Source: UBA2241 sp963777895 (GTDB taxonomy: Bacteria; Actinomycetota; Thermoleophilia; UBA2241). Taken from it: a DNA stretch of 64,000 bases. This document shows, one piece after another, positions 8,596 to 15,989 of this stretch. Position 1 is the first letter of the stretch. Every line of letters starts with the position of its first letter. The notes under the pieces were generated by a model, which did no database searches, was not told where the DNA came from, and worked only from the letters and a program-made list of their open reading frames with translations. The DNA lies in assembly GCA_963777895.1 (NCBI GenBank), contig CAVZSF010000007.1:186001-250000 (forward strand), read 5' to 3'. The position numbers were made by a program, and so were the translations under genes.

Positions 8596-10116
8596 ATGAC
8601 GTCAGCGCAGGCAGCGACGGACTTCACACCGACGCCGGACATCGTCACGTTCGCGTCGCCGCAGCGGCTGGAGCCGCTCGACGCCGGCGGCATCGAGCGG
8701 CTCCAGCAGGCGACTCTCGACGTTCTTGAGAGCGTGGGCGTCGCCTTCCCGGCCGAGGCCGCGCTTGACGTCTTCCGCCGTCACGGCGCGGCGATCGACG
8801 GCGAGATCGTGCGCCTCACGCCAGCCCTGGTGGAGGAGGCGCTGGCGACGGCGCCGCGCTCCTTCGTGCTGGCCGGGCGCGAACCGCGCTTCGACCTCAC
8901 CCTCGACGGCAAGGTGACGTACCTGTGCACCGAGGGCGTCGGCGTGCGCGTGCGTGACCTCGACACTGGCGAGGAGCGCGCCTCCCGCACTGCAGACGTC
9001 GAGATGATGGCGCGGGTGGTCGACGCGCTGCCGGCGATCAGCTTCTTCTGGCCGCCGGTCAGCGCGCAGGACCACCCGCGCACCGCCCCCATCCACGAGT
9101 GCTACGCCGGGCTGACCAACACCCTCAAGCACGTGCGTGGTGCGACCACCCTGCATCCCGAGCTGGCGAAGCGCGTCGTCGAGATGGCCACCATCGTGGC
9201 CGGCTCGGAGGACGCGCTCAGGGCGAGGCCGCCGATCTGCGGCAACATCTGCACGATCAGCCCGCTCGCCCAGGACCACATGGGCATCGAGGCGGCCCTC
9301 GTGTACGCCGAGGCCGGCATACCGTTCAGCTTCATGGCGATGCCGACGATGGGCTCGACGGCGCCCGCATCCGTGCTGGGCGCTCTCGTCCAGGGCGAGG
9401 CCGAGATCCTCGCCGCCGTCGTGCTGGTCCAGCTCGCCGTCCCCGGCGCCCGCGTCTTCCACGGCAACCTGCTGTCGCAGATGGAGCCGCGCGGCGGCGG
9501 CTACCTCGCCGACGTCGAGGCGCCGGCCGACAGGATCGGCTGCCAGCTCTCGCACGCCTGGGGCCTGCCCAACATCTGTGGACCCACACTGAGCGGCGAC
9601 GCCGACAGCGTGGGCTGGGCCTTCGGCTCGCACGCCGGCCTCGGCGCCGGCCTGCTCGCCCTGTGCGACACCGAGATCGGCGGCGACCTGGGGGGCCTGG
9701 TCAACGGGTCCACCGTGCTCGAACCGCATCTCGTGGTGCTGCAGCACGAGCTCATCCTGCGGGCGTTGCGCGTGGTGACGCCGCCCGATCCGCGCGTCGA
9801 CGACCTCGCTCTCGACGTCATCGCCGATGTCGGCCCGCGGGGGCACTACCTCTCGCATCGCCACACGCGGCAGCACCTGCGCGATTTCACGCTGCCGCTC
9901 CCGCTGCGGGGCGCCCCGGCGGCCCGCAGCGATGCCGTCGGTCTGCCCGCGCGGGCCGCCGGCGGCGTCTGGGACGACGCGGAGGGCGCCGCGCGAGCCG
10001 AGCTCGACCGCATCCTGCGCGAGCACCACCCGGAGCCGTTGCCGGACGACGTGCTGGCCGGCCTCGGCGCCGTGCTGGCCGCGGCGGAGGAGGACGCCGC
10101 GCGGCTGGCCGGGTGA
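8596..10116 (+). CDS. MttB-family (trimethylamine methyltransferase-like) protein, non-pyrrolysine
   Basis: A 506-residue protein of the MttB superfamily, TIM-barrel enzymes that move a methyl group from a quaternary or tertiary amine to a corrinoid protein. No in-frame TAG is used as pyrrolysine, so it belongs with MtgB-like members that use substrates such as glycine betaine or other methylated amines. The barrel's conserved stretch around GLPNICGPTLSGDADS and the C-terminal VLQHELILRALRV are recognisable. No corrinoid protein or reactivase is in the window. It is the last gene of the cluster, with GGGGGAGGA before its ATG. Confidence 0.82.
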   Translation: MTSAQAATDFTPTPDIVTFASPQRLEPLDAGGIERLQQATLDVLESVGVAFPAEAALDVFRRHGAAIDGEIVRLTPALVEEALATAPRSFVLAGREPRFDLTLDGKVTYLCTEGVGVRVRDLDTGEERASRTADVEMMARVVDALPAISFFWPPVSAQDHPRTAPIHECYAGLTNTLKHVRGATTLHPELAKRVVEMATIVAGSEDALRARPPICGNICTISPLAQDHMGIEAALVYAEAGIPFSFMAMPTMGSTAPASVLGALVQGEAEILAAVVLVQLAVPGARVFHGNLLSQMEPRGGGYLADVEAPADRIGCQLSHAWGLPNICGPTLSGDADSVGWAFGSHAGLGAGLLALCDTEIGGDLGGLVNGSTVLEPHLVVLQHELILRALRVVTPPDPRVDDLALDVIADVGPRGHYLSHRHTRQHLRDFTLPLPLRGAPAARSDAVGLPARAAGGVWDDAEGAARAELDRILREHHPEPLPDDVLAGLGAVLAAAEEDAARLAG

Positions 10117-10188
10117 GCGGGACGGGGAAGGCGCTCGGGCTTGCCGCCGGCTCCCCCTGTGGTGGCGAGGCCGGCCCCGGCGCGCGCC

Positions 10189-11199
10189 CTATCTGAACGC
10201 CCACCCCGCGTCTCGCCACGCAGCTGCCACGACGCGGCGCGCGTTCTCGGCCTTGACGTGGACGCCGTCGTAGAAGTCTCCCGGGTCGCCGCCGAACGCC
10301 TCGATGCTGCTGTAGTCGAGCAGGGCGAAGCGGTAGCGCTTCCTCAGGGTGCGCAGTTGCACGAGGAAGTTGGTGACGGTCGCTTCCCACCAGTCCCTGC
10401 CGAGTAACTGGATGGCGAGCGGCTGCGTGGGCATGACGACGATCAGTGGCCTGACCCCGATGCTGTTGAGCGGGGAGAGCGTGTGGGCGAAGCAGACCCG
10501 GTTGAGGCTCCAGTCCTTGCGGTGGACCGCGCTGTCGTTGAGGGTCGCCTTTGTCTGCCCCACCCAGATACGGACGGCCGTGTCCAGCGTGCGACCCTGG
10601 GCCTCGAGCACGTCGTACCAGTTGTTGAGGAGCAGGCCGTTGGCGGCGTAGCCCGCGGGATACCACAGCTTCGGTGGGGCGCCACCCCGCATGTAGGCGA
10701 CCTGGTCCGCCGCCGCGTCATCCAGGGTCTCCTGGTCGAAGGCGGCCGCCAGGCGGGGATCCTGCACGAGGCCGGAGTCCAGCTGCTTGTCGTAGAAGAG
10801 CGTCCACTGGACCGGCCAGAAGACGCGCAACCTGAGGGTCGGGTGCTCCTGCAGCAGATAGCGCGTGATCGCCCACGCGTCGGTCGGGCGCCCGTTCGAG
10901 AAGGCGGCGTTGAAGGAACGCGGCCCGGTGACGGTGTGCAGGTAGTCCGGGTCGAAGCGGGTGGCGCGCGAGCCGCCGAAGACGATGAGTTGCGGCGGCT
11001 TCTCCATATTCCCGATCAGGTCGAGCTTGTACGTACGGTCGGAGGCGCTGAAGGCGAAGCTCGGTATGGCGGGAGGTGTGCCGATGGGGGCGGGAACGTC
11101 CGCCTTCTGAGCCGGGCCGGCCGGGAAGAGCAGGATCATGGCCGCCCCGCCGGCCGTCAGGGCGCGGCGAAGAGACTGCAGACGCCTGAGTACGACCAT
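10189..11199 (-). CDS. Membrane-anchored or secreted SGNH-hydrolase-like protein
   Basis: A 336-residue protein with an N-terminal hydrophobic segment (about residues 13-30) that is a signal anchor or signal peptide. The body looks like the SGNH/GDSL fold: the nucleophile block reads IVFGGSRATRF with Ser77, and the C-terminal catalytic motif DGVH (Asp311, His314) fits DxxH. Such proteins often act on cell-wall or exopolysaccharide acyl groups. The ATG at 11199 is preferred; the frame continues to 11268, but that extension lies inside a terminator hairpin. It follows the RDD gene but is separated from it by that hairpin. Confidence 0.65.
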   Translation of the reverse strand: MVVLRRLQSLRRALTAGGAAMILLFPAGPAQKADVPAPIGTPPAIPSFAFSASDRTYKLDLIGNMEKPPQLIVFGGSRATRFDPDYLHTVTGPRSFNAAFSNGRPTDAWAITRYLLQEHPTLRLRVFWPVQWTLFYDKQLDSGLVQDPRLAAAFDQETLDDAAADQVAYMRGGAPPKLWYPAGYAANGLLLNNWYDVLEAQGRTLDTAVRIWVGQTKATLNDSAVHRKDWSLNRVCFAHTLSPLNSIGVRPLIVVMPTQPLAIQLLGRDWWEATVTNFLVQLRTLRKRYRFALLDYSSIEAFGGDPGDFYDGVHVKAENARRVVAAAWRDAGWAFR

Positions 11200-11216
11200 A
11201 GTGGGAGAGGATACAA

Positions 11217-11264
11217 CGCCGGAGGGGGCCGCGAACGCCTTGGCGTTCGCGGCCCCCTCCGGCG
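11217..11264 (-). terminator. Perfect 23-bp hairpin terminator after the RDD gene
   Basis: Arms 11217-11239 and 11242-11264 are exact inverted repeats separated by TT. The hairpin begins 5 bases after the RDD stop and lies before the SGNH-like start. No U-tract follows on the minus strand. Confidence 0.75.
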
Positions 11265-11268
11265 TCAC

Positions 11269-12018
11269 TCAGCGGGCGCGCACGACGACGGTCTTGGCGA
11301 CGCGGTCGCCCAGCCGCTGGCGTTTGGGGGAGTTCCAGACGAGGACGGCCCCGACCAGGTAGCTGAAGATGCCGTCGACGATGCGCAGGAGGTTGCGCAC
11401 CAGGGCCGCTCCCCAGGTGAGCGGCGAGCCGTCCTCCATGGTCACCTTGATGCCCAGCGCCATCTTCCCGAGTGTGGCGCCCCGGCTGCCTTCGAGCACG
11501 GTGTGGTAGCCGACCATGATCACGAAGGTGATCAGGTACAGCGTCGTGTTCACGTTCTCGACGTCGGAGTCCAGGCCAGCGGCCACGGCGATGATGCCGG
11601 CGACGACGCTGACAAGGATCAGGTCGATGAAGATGGCCACGAACCGTTTGCCCACGCCGATGTAGTCCTGCCAGGGGTAAGCGCCGGGCGATGCCAGCGG
11701 CTCGCCGGTCGCTCCGGTGGCCGGCTGCCCGAGGGGCTGCACCGGTGGGCGATAGCCCAGCGGCTCGGCCACGGGCTGGTACGCGGGAGGCGGGGGCGGC
11801 GGCGGCTGCTGGGCGGGAGGCGGCGGTTCCGTCAACGGCGCGGGCGGCGCGGTCGCCGCGCCATCCGCCGCCGCGCCATCCACCGCCGTGGACGCAGCCG
11901 CTCCCGCCGCCGCGTCGTCCACCGCCGTGGACGCAGCCGCTCCCGCCGCCGCGTCGTCCATAGCCGGGTTGCCGTCGTCGAGCGGATCGAGCGGCGTCTG
12001 CTCGTCTGATGGTGACAT
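11269..12018 (-). CDS. RDD family membrane protein with proline/alanine-rich N-terminus
   Basis: A 249-residue protein with two parts. Residues 1 to about 115 are low complexity, rich in Ala, Pro and Asp, and include a tandem 13-residue repeat. The rest is an RDD domain with three to four membrane segments, starting at GVGKRFVAIFIDLILV, where the conserved Arg and Asp sit, and ending with QRLGDRVAKTVVV. RDD proteins are membrane proteins of poorly known role, some linked to ion transport. The ATG at 12018 has GAGGAGG 7 bases upstream. It is divergent from the TusA operon. Confidence 0.83.
   Translation of the reverse strand: MSPSDEQTPLDPLDDGNPAMDDAAAGAAASTAVDDAAAGAAASTAVDGAAADGAATAPPAPLTEPPPPAQQPPPPPPPAYQPVAEPLGYRPPVQPLGQPATGATGEPLASPGAYPWQDYIGVGKRFVAIFIDLILVSVVAGIIAVAAGLDSDVENVNTTLYLITFVIMVGYHTVLEGSRGATLGKMALGIKVTMEDGSPLTWGAALVRNLLRIVDGIFSYLVGAVLVWNSPKRQRLGDRVAKTVVVRAR
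11880..11957. repeat. Two exact 39-base tandem repeats inside the RDD gene
   Basis: 11880-11918 and 11919-11957 are identical and in phase with the reading frame, encoding a 13-residue Ala-rich unit twice. They look like a recent in-frame duplication in the disordered N-terminal region. Confidence 0.9.
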
Positions 12019-12151
12019 GCGGGGCCTCCTCAGGGATCGTCGCCGCCATCTTCCCCGGTCCGACGTCCTTCCCTGCCGGCCGCGGCCTCTCCGGGGCCTT
12101 GCGGCTGCCGCTCGGCCGCGTCCGCCGAATCCCAATCGCGAAGGTCTGGTT

Positions 12152-12180
12152 TTCAACACCGTCCTAGTGGATACTAGGTT
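12152..12180 (+). promoter_or_regulatory. Promoter with palindromic operator for the TusA-DsrE-IscS-IscU operon
   Basis: TTCAAC (12152-12157) and TAGGTT (12175-12180) are spaced by 17 bases. The spacer and -10 region hold a perfect inverted repeat, CCTAGT-GGAT-ACTAGG (12163-12178), which would put a dimeric regulator right over the promoter. The regulator is unknown; a Rrf2-type or other redox or sulfur sensor is only a guess. Confidence 0.5.
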
Positions 12181-12217
12181 CGCTGGTACGTCCCACCCTC
12201 GCCACGGAGGCCTGTCC

Positions 12218-12460
12218 ATGACCGACAAGACGGCTGTAGCCCTCACCTTGGACTGCGTCGGCCTCTACTGTCCGGAACCCCTCTTCCAGACCCGCGAGAG
12301 CATCGACTCGATCGCGGTGGGCGAGGTGCTCGAGGTCTTCGCCGACGACCCTGCGGCTGAGGAGGACCTGAAGCGCTTCGCCAAGCGCGCCGGCCACGAG
12401 GTGGTCGAGCTGGAGAACGAGGGCGACCAGCTCCACATCCTGATCCGCAGACTGAAGTGA
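12218..12460 (+). CDS. tusA: TusA-like sulfurtransferase
   Basis: An 80-residue protein of the TusA/SirA family, small sulfur carriers that hold a persulfide on the cysteine of a CPxP motif and hand it on. The motif is CPEP at 18-21, with an extra Cys13. The start is the ATG at 12218 with GGAGG 8 bases upstream; the frame is open further upstream without homology. It is the first gene of a four-gene operon with DsrE, IscS-like and IscU-like genes, so its partner is probably one of these rather than tRNA thiolation enzymes. Confidence 0.88.
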   Translation: MTDKTAVALTLDCVGLYCPEPLFQTRESIDSIAVGEVLEVFADDPAAEEDLKRFAKRAGHEVVELENEGDQLHILIRRLK

Positions 12461-12475
12461 CGTGAGAGGCAGGCC

Positions 12476-12838
12476 ATGAAGAACGAGAACAGCATCCTGT
12501 ACGTACAGACGAGCGACGATCCCGAGCGGCAGTACTCGCCGCTGGTCCTTGCGCAGACGGCCAAGGCGATGGACGTCGAACCGATCGTCTACTACCTCGG
12601 GCAGGGCCTGCGGGTGCTCACGCCGGGAGCCGCCGAGCAGATCAAGCTGGGGAGCTTCCCGAGCCTGAAGGAGATGCTCGACAAGACCATGCAGATGGGC
12701 ATCCCGGTGTACGTCTGCGAGGCGTCCAAGCAGATGCTCGGCTGGGAGACGGTCGAGCTCGTGGAGGGGACGAAGATCGTGGGCGCCGGTACCCTCAACG
12801 ACCTGTCGCTCGATGCCGGCGCGACGATGTGGTTCTGA
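12476..12838 (+). CDS. DsrE family sulfur-relay protein
   Basis: A 120-residue DsrE/DsrF-like protein. Members bind sulfur as a persulfide on a conserved cysteine and exchange it with TusA. The likely active residue is Cys81 in PVYVCEASKQML, close to the active cysteine position of DsrE. The fold signature YVQTSDD near the N-terminus and a central helix after SLKEMLDK are visible. It begins 15 bases after the TusA stop, with GAGAGGCAGG upstream. No dsrF, dsrH or dsrAB is in the window, so this is not a sulfite-reductase locus; the pair probably feeds the downstream scaffold genes. Confidence 0.85.
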   Translation: MKNENSILYVQTSDDPERQYSPLVLAQTAKAMDVEPIVYYLGQGLRVLTPGAAEQIKLGSFPSLKEMLDKTMQMGIPVYVCEASKQMLGWETVELVEGTKIVGAGTLNDLSLDAGATMWF

Positions 12839-12883
12839 GGCCGTGAGCGCGAGGGGAACGACCGTCCACCCGAGACTGCAGCC

Positions 12884-14059
12884 GTGAACGTGAACGACGT
12901 CGTCTACGCCGACTATCAGTCGTCCAAGCCCGTCGATCCGCGCGTGGTCGAGGCGATGATGCCGTACTTCGGCGACACCTTCGGCAACGCCGCGTCGCTG
13001 CATGGTGTCGGCGACCAGGCGACCGCCGCCCTGGACGAGGCCAGGGCCCGGGTCGCGCGCTTCGTCGGCGCCGAGCCGTCCGAGATCGTCTTCACGTCCG
13101 GCGCGACCGAGGCCAGCAACCTCGCCATCATCGGCTACTGCCTGCGCAACAAGCGCAAGGGCGACCACGTGCTGATCAGCGAAGCCGAGCACATCTCGAT
13201 CCTCAACATCGCGAAGTACCTCGAGAAGAACGGCTTCCGCGTCACGCGCGTGCCGATCGACCTGTACGGGCGCGTGTCGCCGGCCAAGTTGCGCGCGCGC
13301 GTCACCGACGACACCATCTTGGTCTCGGTCCAGTGGGCCAACAACGAGATCGGGACGGTCCAGCCGATCGAGGAGATCGCCGCCATGCTGCAGGGCACGG
13401 GCGTCGTGCTGCATACCGATGCGGTCGCGGCGGAGGGACTCGTGCCCATCGACGTGAGCAAGGTGCCGGTCGGCCTCATGAGCCTGTCGTCGAACGATAT
13501 CTACGGGCCGCGCGGCGCCGGCGCCCTGTACGTGCGCAAGGGCGTGCAGGTGGCGCCCGTGATGATGGGCGGCGGCCAGGAACGTGGCCTGCGGTCGGGC
13601 ACCGAGGACGTCGCGAGCCTGGCCGGCATGGCCGCGGCGGCGGACGTCATGACCGCCGAGCTGCCGGCCGAGGTCGAACGTATCCGCGCCATCCGCGATG
13701 AGCTCGTCGAACGCGTGCTCGGCCAGATCCCCGACTCGCATCTGAACGGTCACCCCACGGAGCGGCTCGCCAACAACGCGCACTTCCGCTTCGATGGCGT
13801 CGAGGGTGAGGCGATGGTGTTGTCGCTGCGCGACAAGGGCATCGCCGCCTCCACCGGCTCGGCCTGCAGCTCCAAGACGCTGGAGCCGTCGCACACGCTC
13901 ATCTCGACCGGGCTGCTCCACGAGGAGGCGCACGGCTCGCTCGAGTTCACGTTCGGGCGGTGGAGCACGCACGAGGATGTAGACCGCATCATGGAGGCGC
14001 TGCCGGGCGTGATCGAACGCCTGCGCAAGCTGTCGCCGCTGTATGCGCACAAGGGCTGA
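12884..14059 (+). CDS. IscS/NifS-like protein lacking the PLP lysine
   Basis: A 391-residue aminotransferase-class-V protein that is IscS over its full length but has lost the catalytic base. Where active enzymes have SGHK, this one has SSND (202-205), putting Asp205 in place of the lysine that binds pyridoxal phosphate. The helper glutamine after the PLP aspartate is alanine (HTDAVA, Asp179/Ala182) and the usual first motif DxxATT reads DYQSSK. By contrast His103 and the persulfide cysteine Cys328 in GSACSSKTLEPS are kept. From memory, the Archaeoglobus fulgidus IscS has the same Lys-to-Asp change and nearly the same motifs. It probably cannot desulfurate cysteine and may serve as a sulfur-accepting or scaffold-holding subunit. 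Confidence 0.9.
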   Translation: MNVNDVVYADYQSSKPVDPRVVEAMMPYFGDTFGNAASLHGVGDQATAALDEARARVARFVGAEPSEIVFTSGATEASNLAIIGYCLRNKRKGDHVLISEAEHISILNIAKYLEKNGFRVTRVPIDLYGRVSPAKLRARVTDDTILVSVQWANNEIGTVQPIEEIAAMLQGTGVVLHTDAVAAEGLVPIDVSKVPVGLMSLSSNDIYGPRGAGALYVRKGVQVAPVMMGGGQERGLRSGTEDVASLAGMAAAADVMTAELPAEVERIRAIRDELVERVLGQIPDSHLNGHPTERLANNAHFRFDGVEGEAMVLSLRDKGIAASTGSACSSKTLEPSHTLISTGLLHEEAHGSLEFTFGRWSTHEDVDRIMEALPGVIERLRKLSPLYAHKG

Positions 14060-14166
14060 TGGTCGAAGGCGGGCTTGGGATCCGGGCTCCCGCCTCGTGG
14101 CGATGCGTGTGAGGACGCCCCCAACGGGCACATGACCGGCACAGACACAGACGCGAAGGACGCGAG

Positions 14167-14973
14167 ATGAAGTCGACGCAGTACACCGAGAAGACGCTGG
14201 AGCACTTCCGCAACCCGCGGAACGTAGGGACGCTCGAAGGGCCGGACGTCGCCGTCGGCCGGGTGGGCAACCCGGTGTGCGGCGACATGATGGACATCTA
14301 CATCCAGGTCACGCCGGACGACACCATCAAGGACATCAAGTTCCAGACGTTCGGCTGCGGCTCGGCGGTGGCGACGTCGAGCATGATCACCGAGCTCGTC
14401 GTCGGCATGAAGCTCGACGACGCGCTCAAGGTGACCCGCGGCGACGTCGCCGACGCGCTCGAGGGCCTGCCGCCCATCAAGATGCACTGCAGCAACCTGG
14501 CCGCCGACGCCCTGCACGAGGCCATCAAGAACTGGCGCGACGGCGTGAAGCCGGAGGACGCGACCAAGACGACGACGGCGACCGCTTGTCATCCGATACC
14601 TGCCGCGGTGGCCGAGGTCGAGATCGAGGGCCTGGACGACTACGCCGGCAAGGGCGTCTATCGCGAGGTCAAGGACCCGGCGACGCTCGCCGACACGCGC
14701 GTCGTCGTGCTCGACACGGGTGACGCCGCCGCCCAGCTCGCCATCGACCTCACCGACCACACCGGCCGGGTCGTGCTGATGACGCCGGGCAAGGAGCCGT
14801 CGGTGAGCAGCGCCATCCGTTCTGCACTGCGCCTCTCGGACGTGAAGCTCCTGACGGAGGCGCAGCCCCTCGAGTTGAAGGGCGAGGGCGAACTCGAGCG
14901 CATCCGTGTCCACGACCTGAACGAGGACGAGGAGTACGAGCTCACCGCGGACGCCTTCGTCGTTCTGGGGTGA
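14167..14973 (+). CDS. IscU/NifU-type Fe-S scaffold fused to a thioredoxin-reductase-like domain
   Basis: A 268-residue protein. Residues 1 to about 130 are an IscU/NifU N-terminal scaffold with all three cluster cysteines and the aspartate: Cys38 and Asp40 in NPVCGD, Cys64 in FGCGSA, Cys108 in MHCSN. Residues from about 170 to the end look like one lobe of a thioredoxin-reductase-type nucleotide-binding domain: VVVLDTGDAAAQLAIDL, then VVLMTPG, and the ending YELTADAFVVLG, which matches the family's DGVFVAIG-type end. The glycine-rich loop is degraded (DTGDAA). A linker cysteine lies at TACHP. It builds Fe-S clusters, probably on the IscS-like partner encoded just upstream. Confidence 0.86.
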   Translation: MKSTQYTEKTLEHFRNPRNVGTLEGPDVAVGRVGNPVCGDMMDIYIQVTPDDTIKDIKFQTFGCGSAVATSSMITELVVGMKLDDALKVTRGDVADALEGLPPIKMHCSNLAADALHEAIKNWRDGVKPEDATKTTTATACHPIPAAVAEVEIEGLDDYAGKGVYREVKDPATLADTRVVVLDTGDAAAQLAIDLTDHTGRVVLMTPGKEPSVSSAIRSALRLSDVKLLTEAQPLELKGEGELERIRVHDLNEDEEYELTADAFVVLG

Positions 14974-15076
14974 GCTCCCGCGTGGAGGGACCGGGGCTGT
15001 CGCCCGGCGCCGGCCAAAGGTCCGGAGGCGGGCCCATGCGCGATGCCGCTGTCTTGCCGCGTCGTCGAGGAGCCAG

Positions 15077-15448
15077 GTGATCACCGGCGCCCACACGATC
15101 GTCTACACGCAGGACGCCGGCGCTCTGCGCGCCTTCTTCCGCGACGTCCTGGAGCTGCCGTGTGTCGACGCCGGGGAAGGCTGGCTGATCTTCGGCCTGC
15201 CGCCCGCCGAGCTCGCCGCACACCCGGCGGAACTGATGCCGGGCGGCGCGAAGACCGGCGGGCGGCACGAGCTCTACCTCATATGCGACGACATCGAGGC
15301 GACCGTCCGCGAGCTGACGACGAGGGGCGCCGAGTTCGCGACTCCGGTCAGCGATCAGGGATGGGGATTGCTCACCACGATCAGGCTGCCGGGAGGCGGG
15401 GAGCTGGGGCTCTACGAGCCTCGCCATCCCCGCCCGGCACCGGCCTGA
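15077..15448 (+). CDS. Glyoxalase/bleomycin-resistance (VOC) protein
   Basis: A 123-residue single-domain VOC protein made of two beta-alpha-beta-beta-beta units. Motifs such as AHTIVYTQDAGALRAFFRD at the start and LPGGGELGLYEP at the end are typical of small members that bind a metal through His and Glu. The reaction cannot be predicted. The start is a GTG at 15077 with a weak GGAG upstream. It follows the IscU gene after about 100 bases and may be a separate unit. Confidence 0.8.
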   Translation: MITGAHTIVYTQDAGALRAFFRDVLELPCVDAGEGWLIFGLPPAELAAHPAELMPGGAKTGGRHELYLICDDIEATVRELTTRGAEFATPVSDQGWGLLTTIRLPGGGELGLYEPRHPRPAPA

Positions 15449-15460
15449 CGACCACCGGCC

Positions 15461-15847
15461 TTACTCTTCGGGCGCCTCTGGCCGGCGACCCGGTGGCATG
15501 TCGAGCCGTTCGAGTGCCACGGCGTGGCCGTCGAGGACTGCCTCGAGCACCGTCGGATCACCCTCGATCGTCCCGACGAGGTTGACGGGGCTGACCGGCT
15601 GCTGGCCGAAGAACAGGCAGACGGCGTTGCCGGGCGGCCAATAGCCAACGGCGCCGAGTTCGACGGTCGCTTGCGGGTCCTCGGGACCAAGATGGACGGG
15701 GACGTCGAAGTAGACCTCGGCGCCCCAGGTCTGGGCCGAGCTGGTGACGGGCAGAGCCCGCAAGAGCTCGGCCGCCGTCTGCGACTCGTTGAGCCTGACG
15801 ACGAGGTCGACTCCGGCCTCCTCGACCCACAAACGCATCCGCGCCAT
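15461..15847 (-). CDS. Cyclophilin-like fold protein (TM1367-type)
   Basis: A 128-residue soluble protein resembling the bacterial cyclophilin-like beta-barrel family. The pattern TAAELLRALPVTSSAQTWGAEVYF followed by GAVGYWPPGNAVCLFFGQ and PVNLVGTIEG (written here in parts) matches that family's conserved order. The family has a cyclophilin shape but not the proline-isomerase residues, and its function is unknown. It converges on the VOC gene with 12 bases between stops and stands alone. Confidence 0.72.
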   Translation of the reverse strand: MARMRLWVEEAGVDLVVRLNESQTAAELLRALPVTSSAQTWGAEVYFDVPVHLGPEDPQATVELGAVGYWPPGNAVCLFFGQQPVSPVNLVGTIEGDPTVLEAVLDGHAVALERLDMPPGRRPEAPEE

Positions 15848-15976
15848 CTCGCCCTCCCACGTGTGGATTCCTTGCCGGAGTCTACGACGCGTTGATCGGA
15901 CATGTCAGAGTCGCCGGCTTCGGCACACCGCGGCAAAGGGCTGAGTGAGCGGGCACCCGAGCGCGGACGCAGCCGG

Positions 15977-15982
15977 TAGACT
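15977..15982 (+). promoter_or_regulatory. -10 box of a probable leaderless promoter for the MFS gene
   Basis: TAGACT ends 7 bases before the ATG at 15990, with no Shine-Dalgarno sequence. The arrangement matches the one before the deaminase gene at 1736. Confidence 0.4.
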
Positions 15983-15989
15983 GTCGCGC

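Noticed and set aside
12884..14059. A normal cysteine desulfurase annotation
   Set aside because: The PLP lysine is Asp and the PLP-pocket Gln is Ala, so plain desulfurase activity is not supported.
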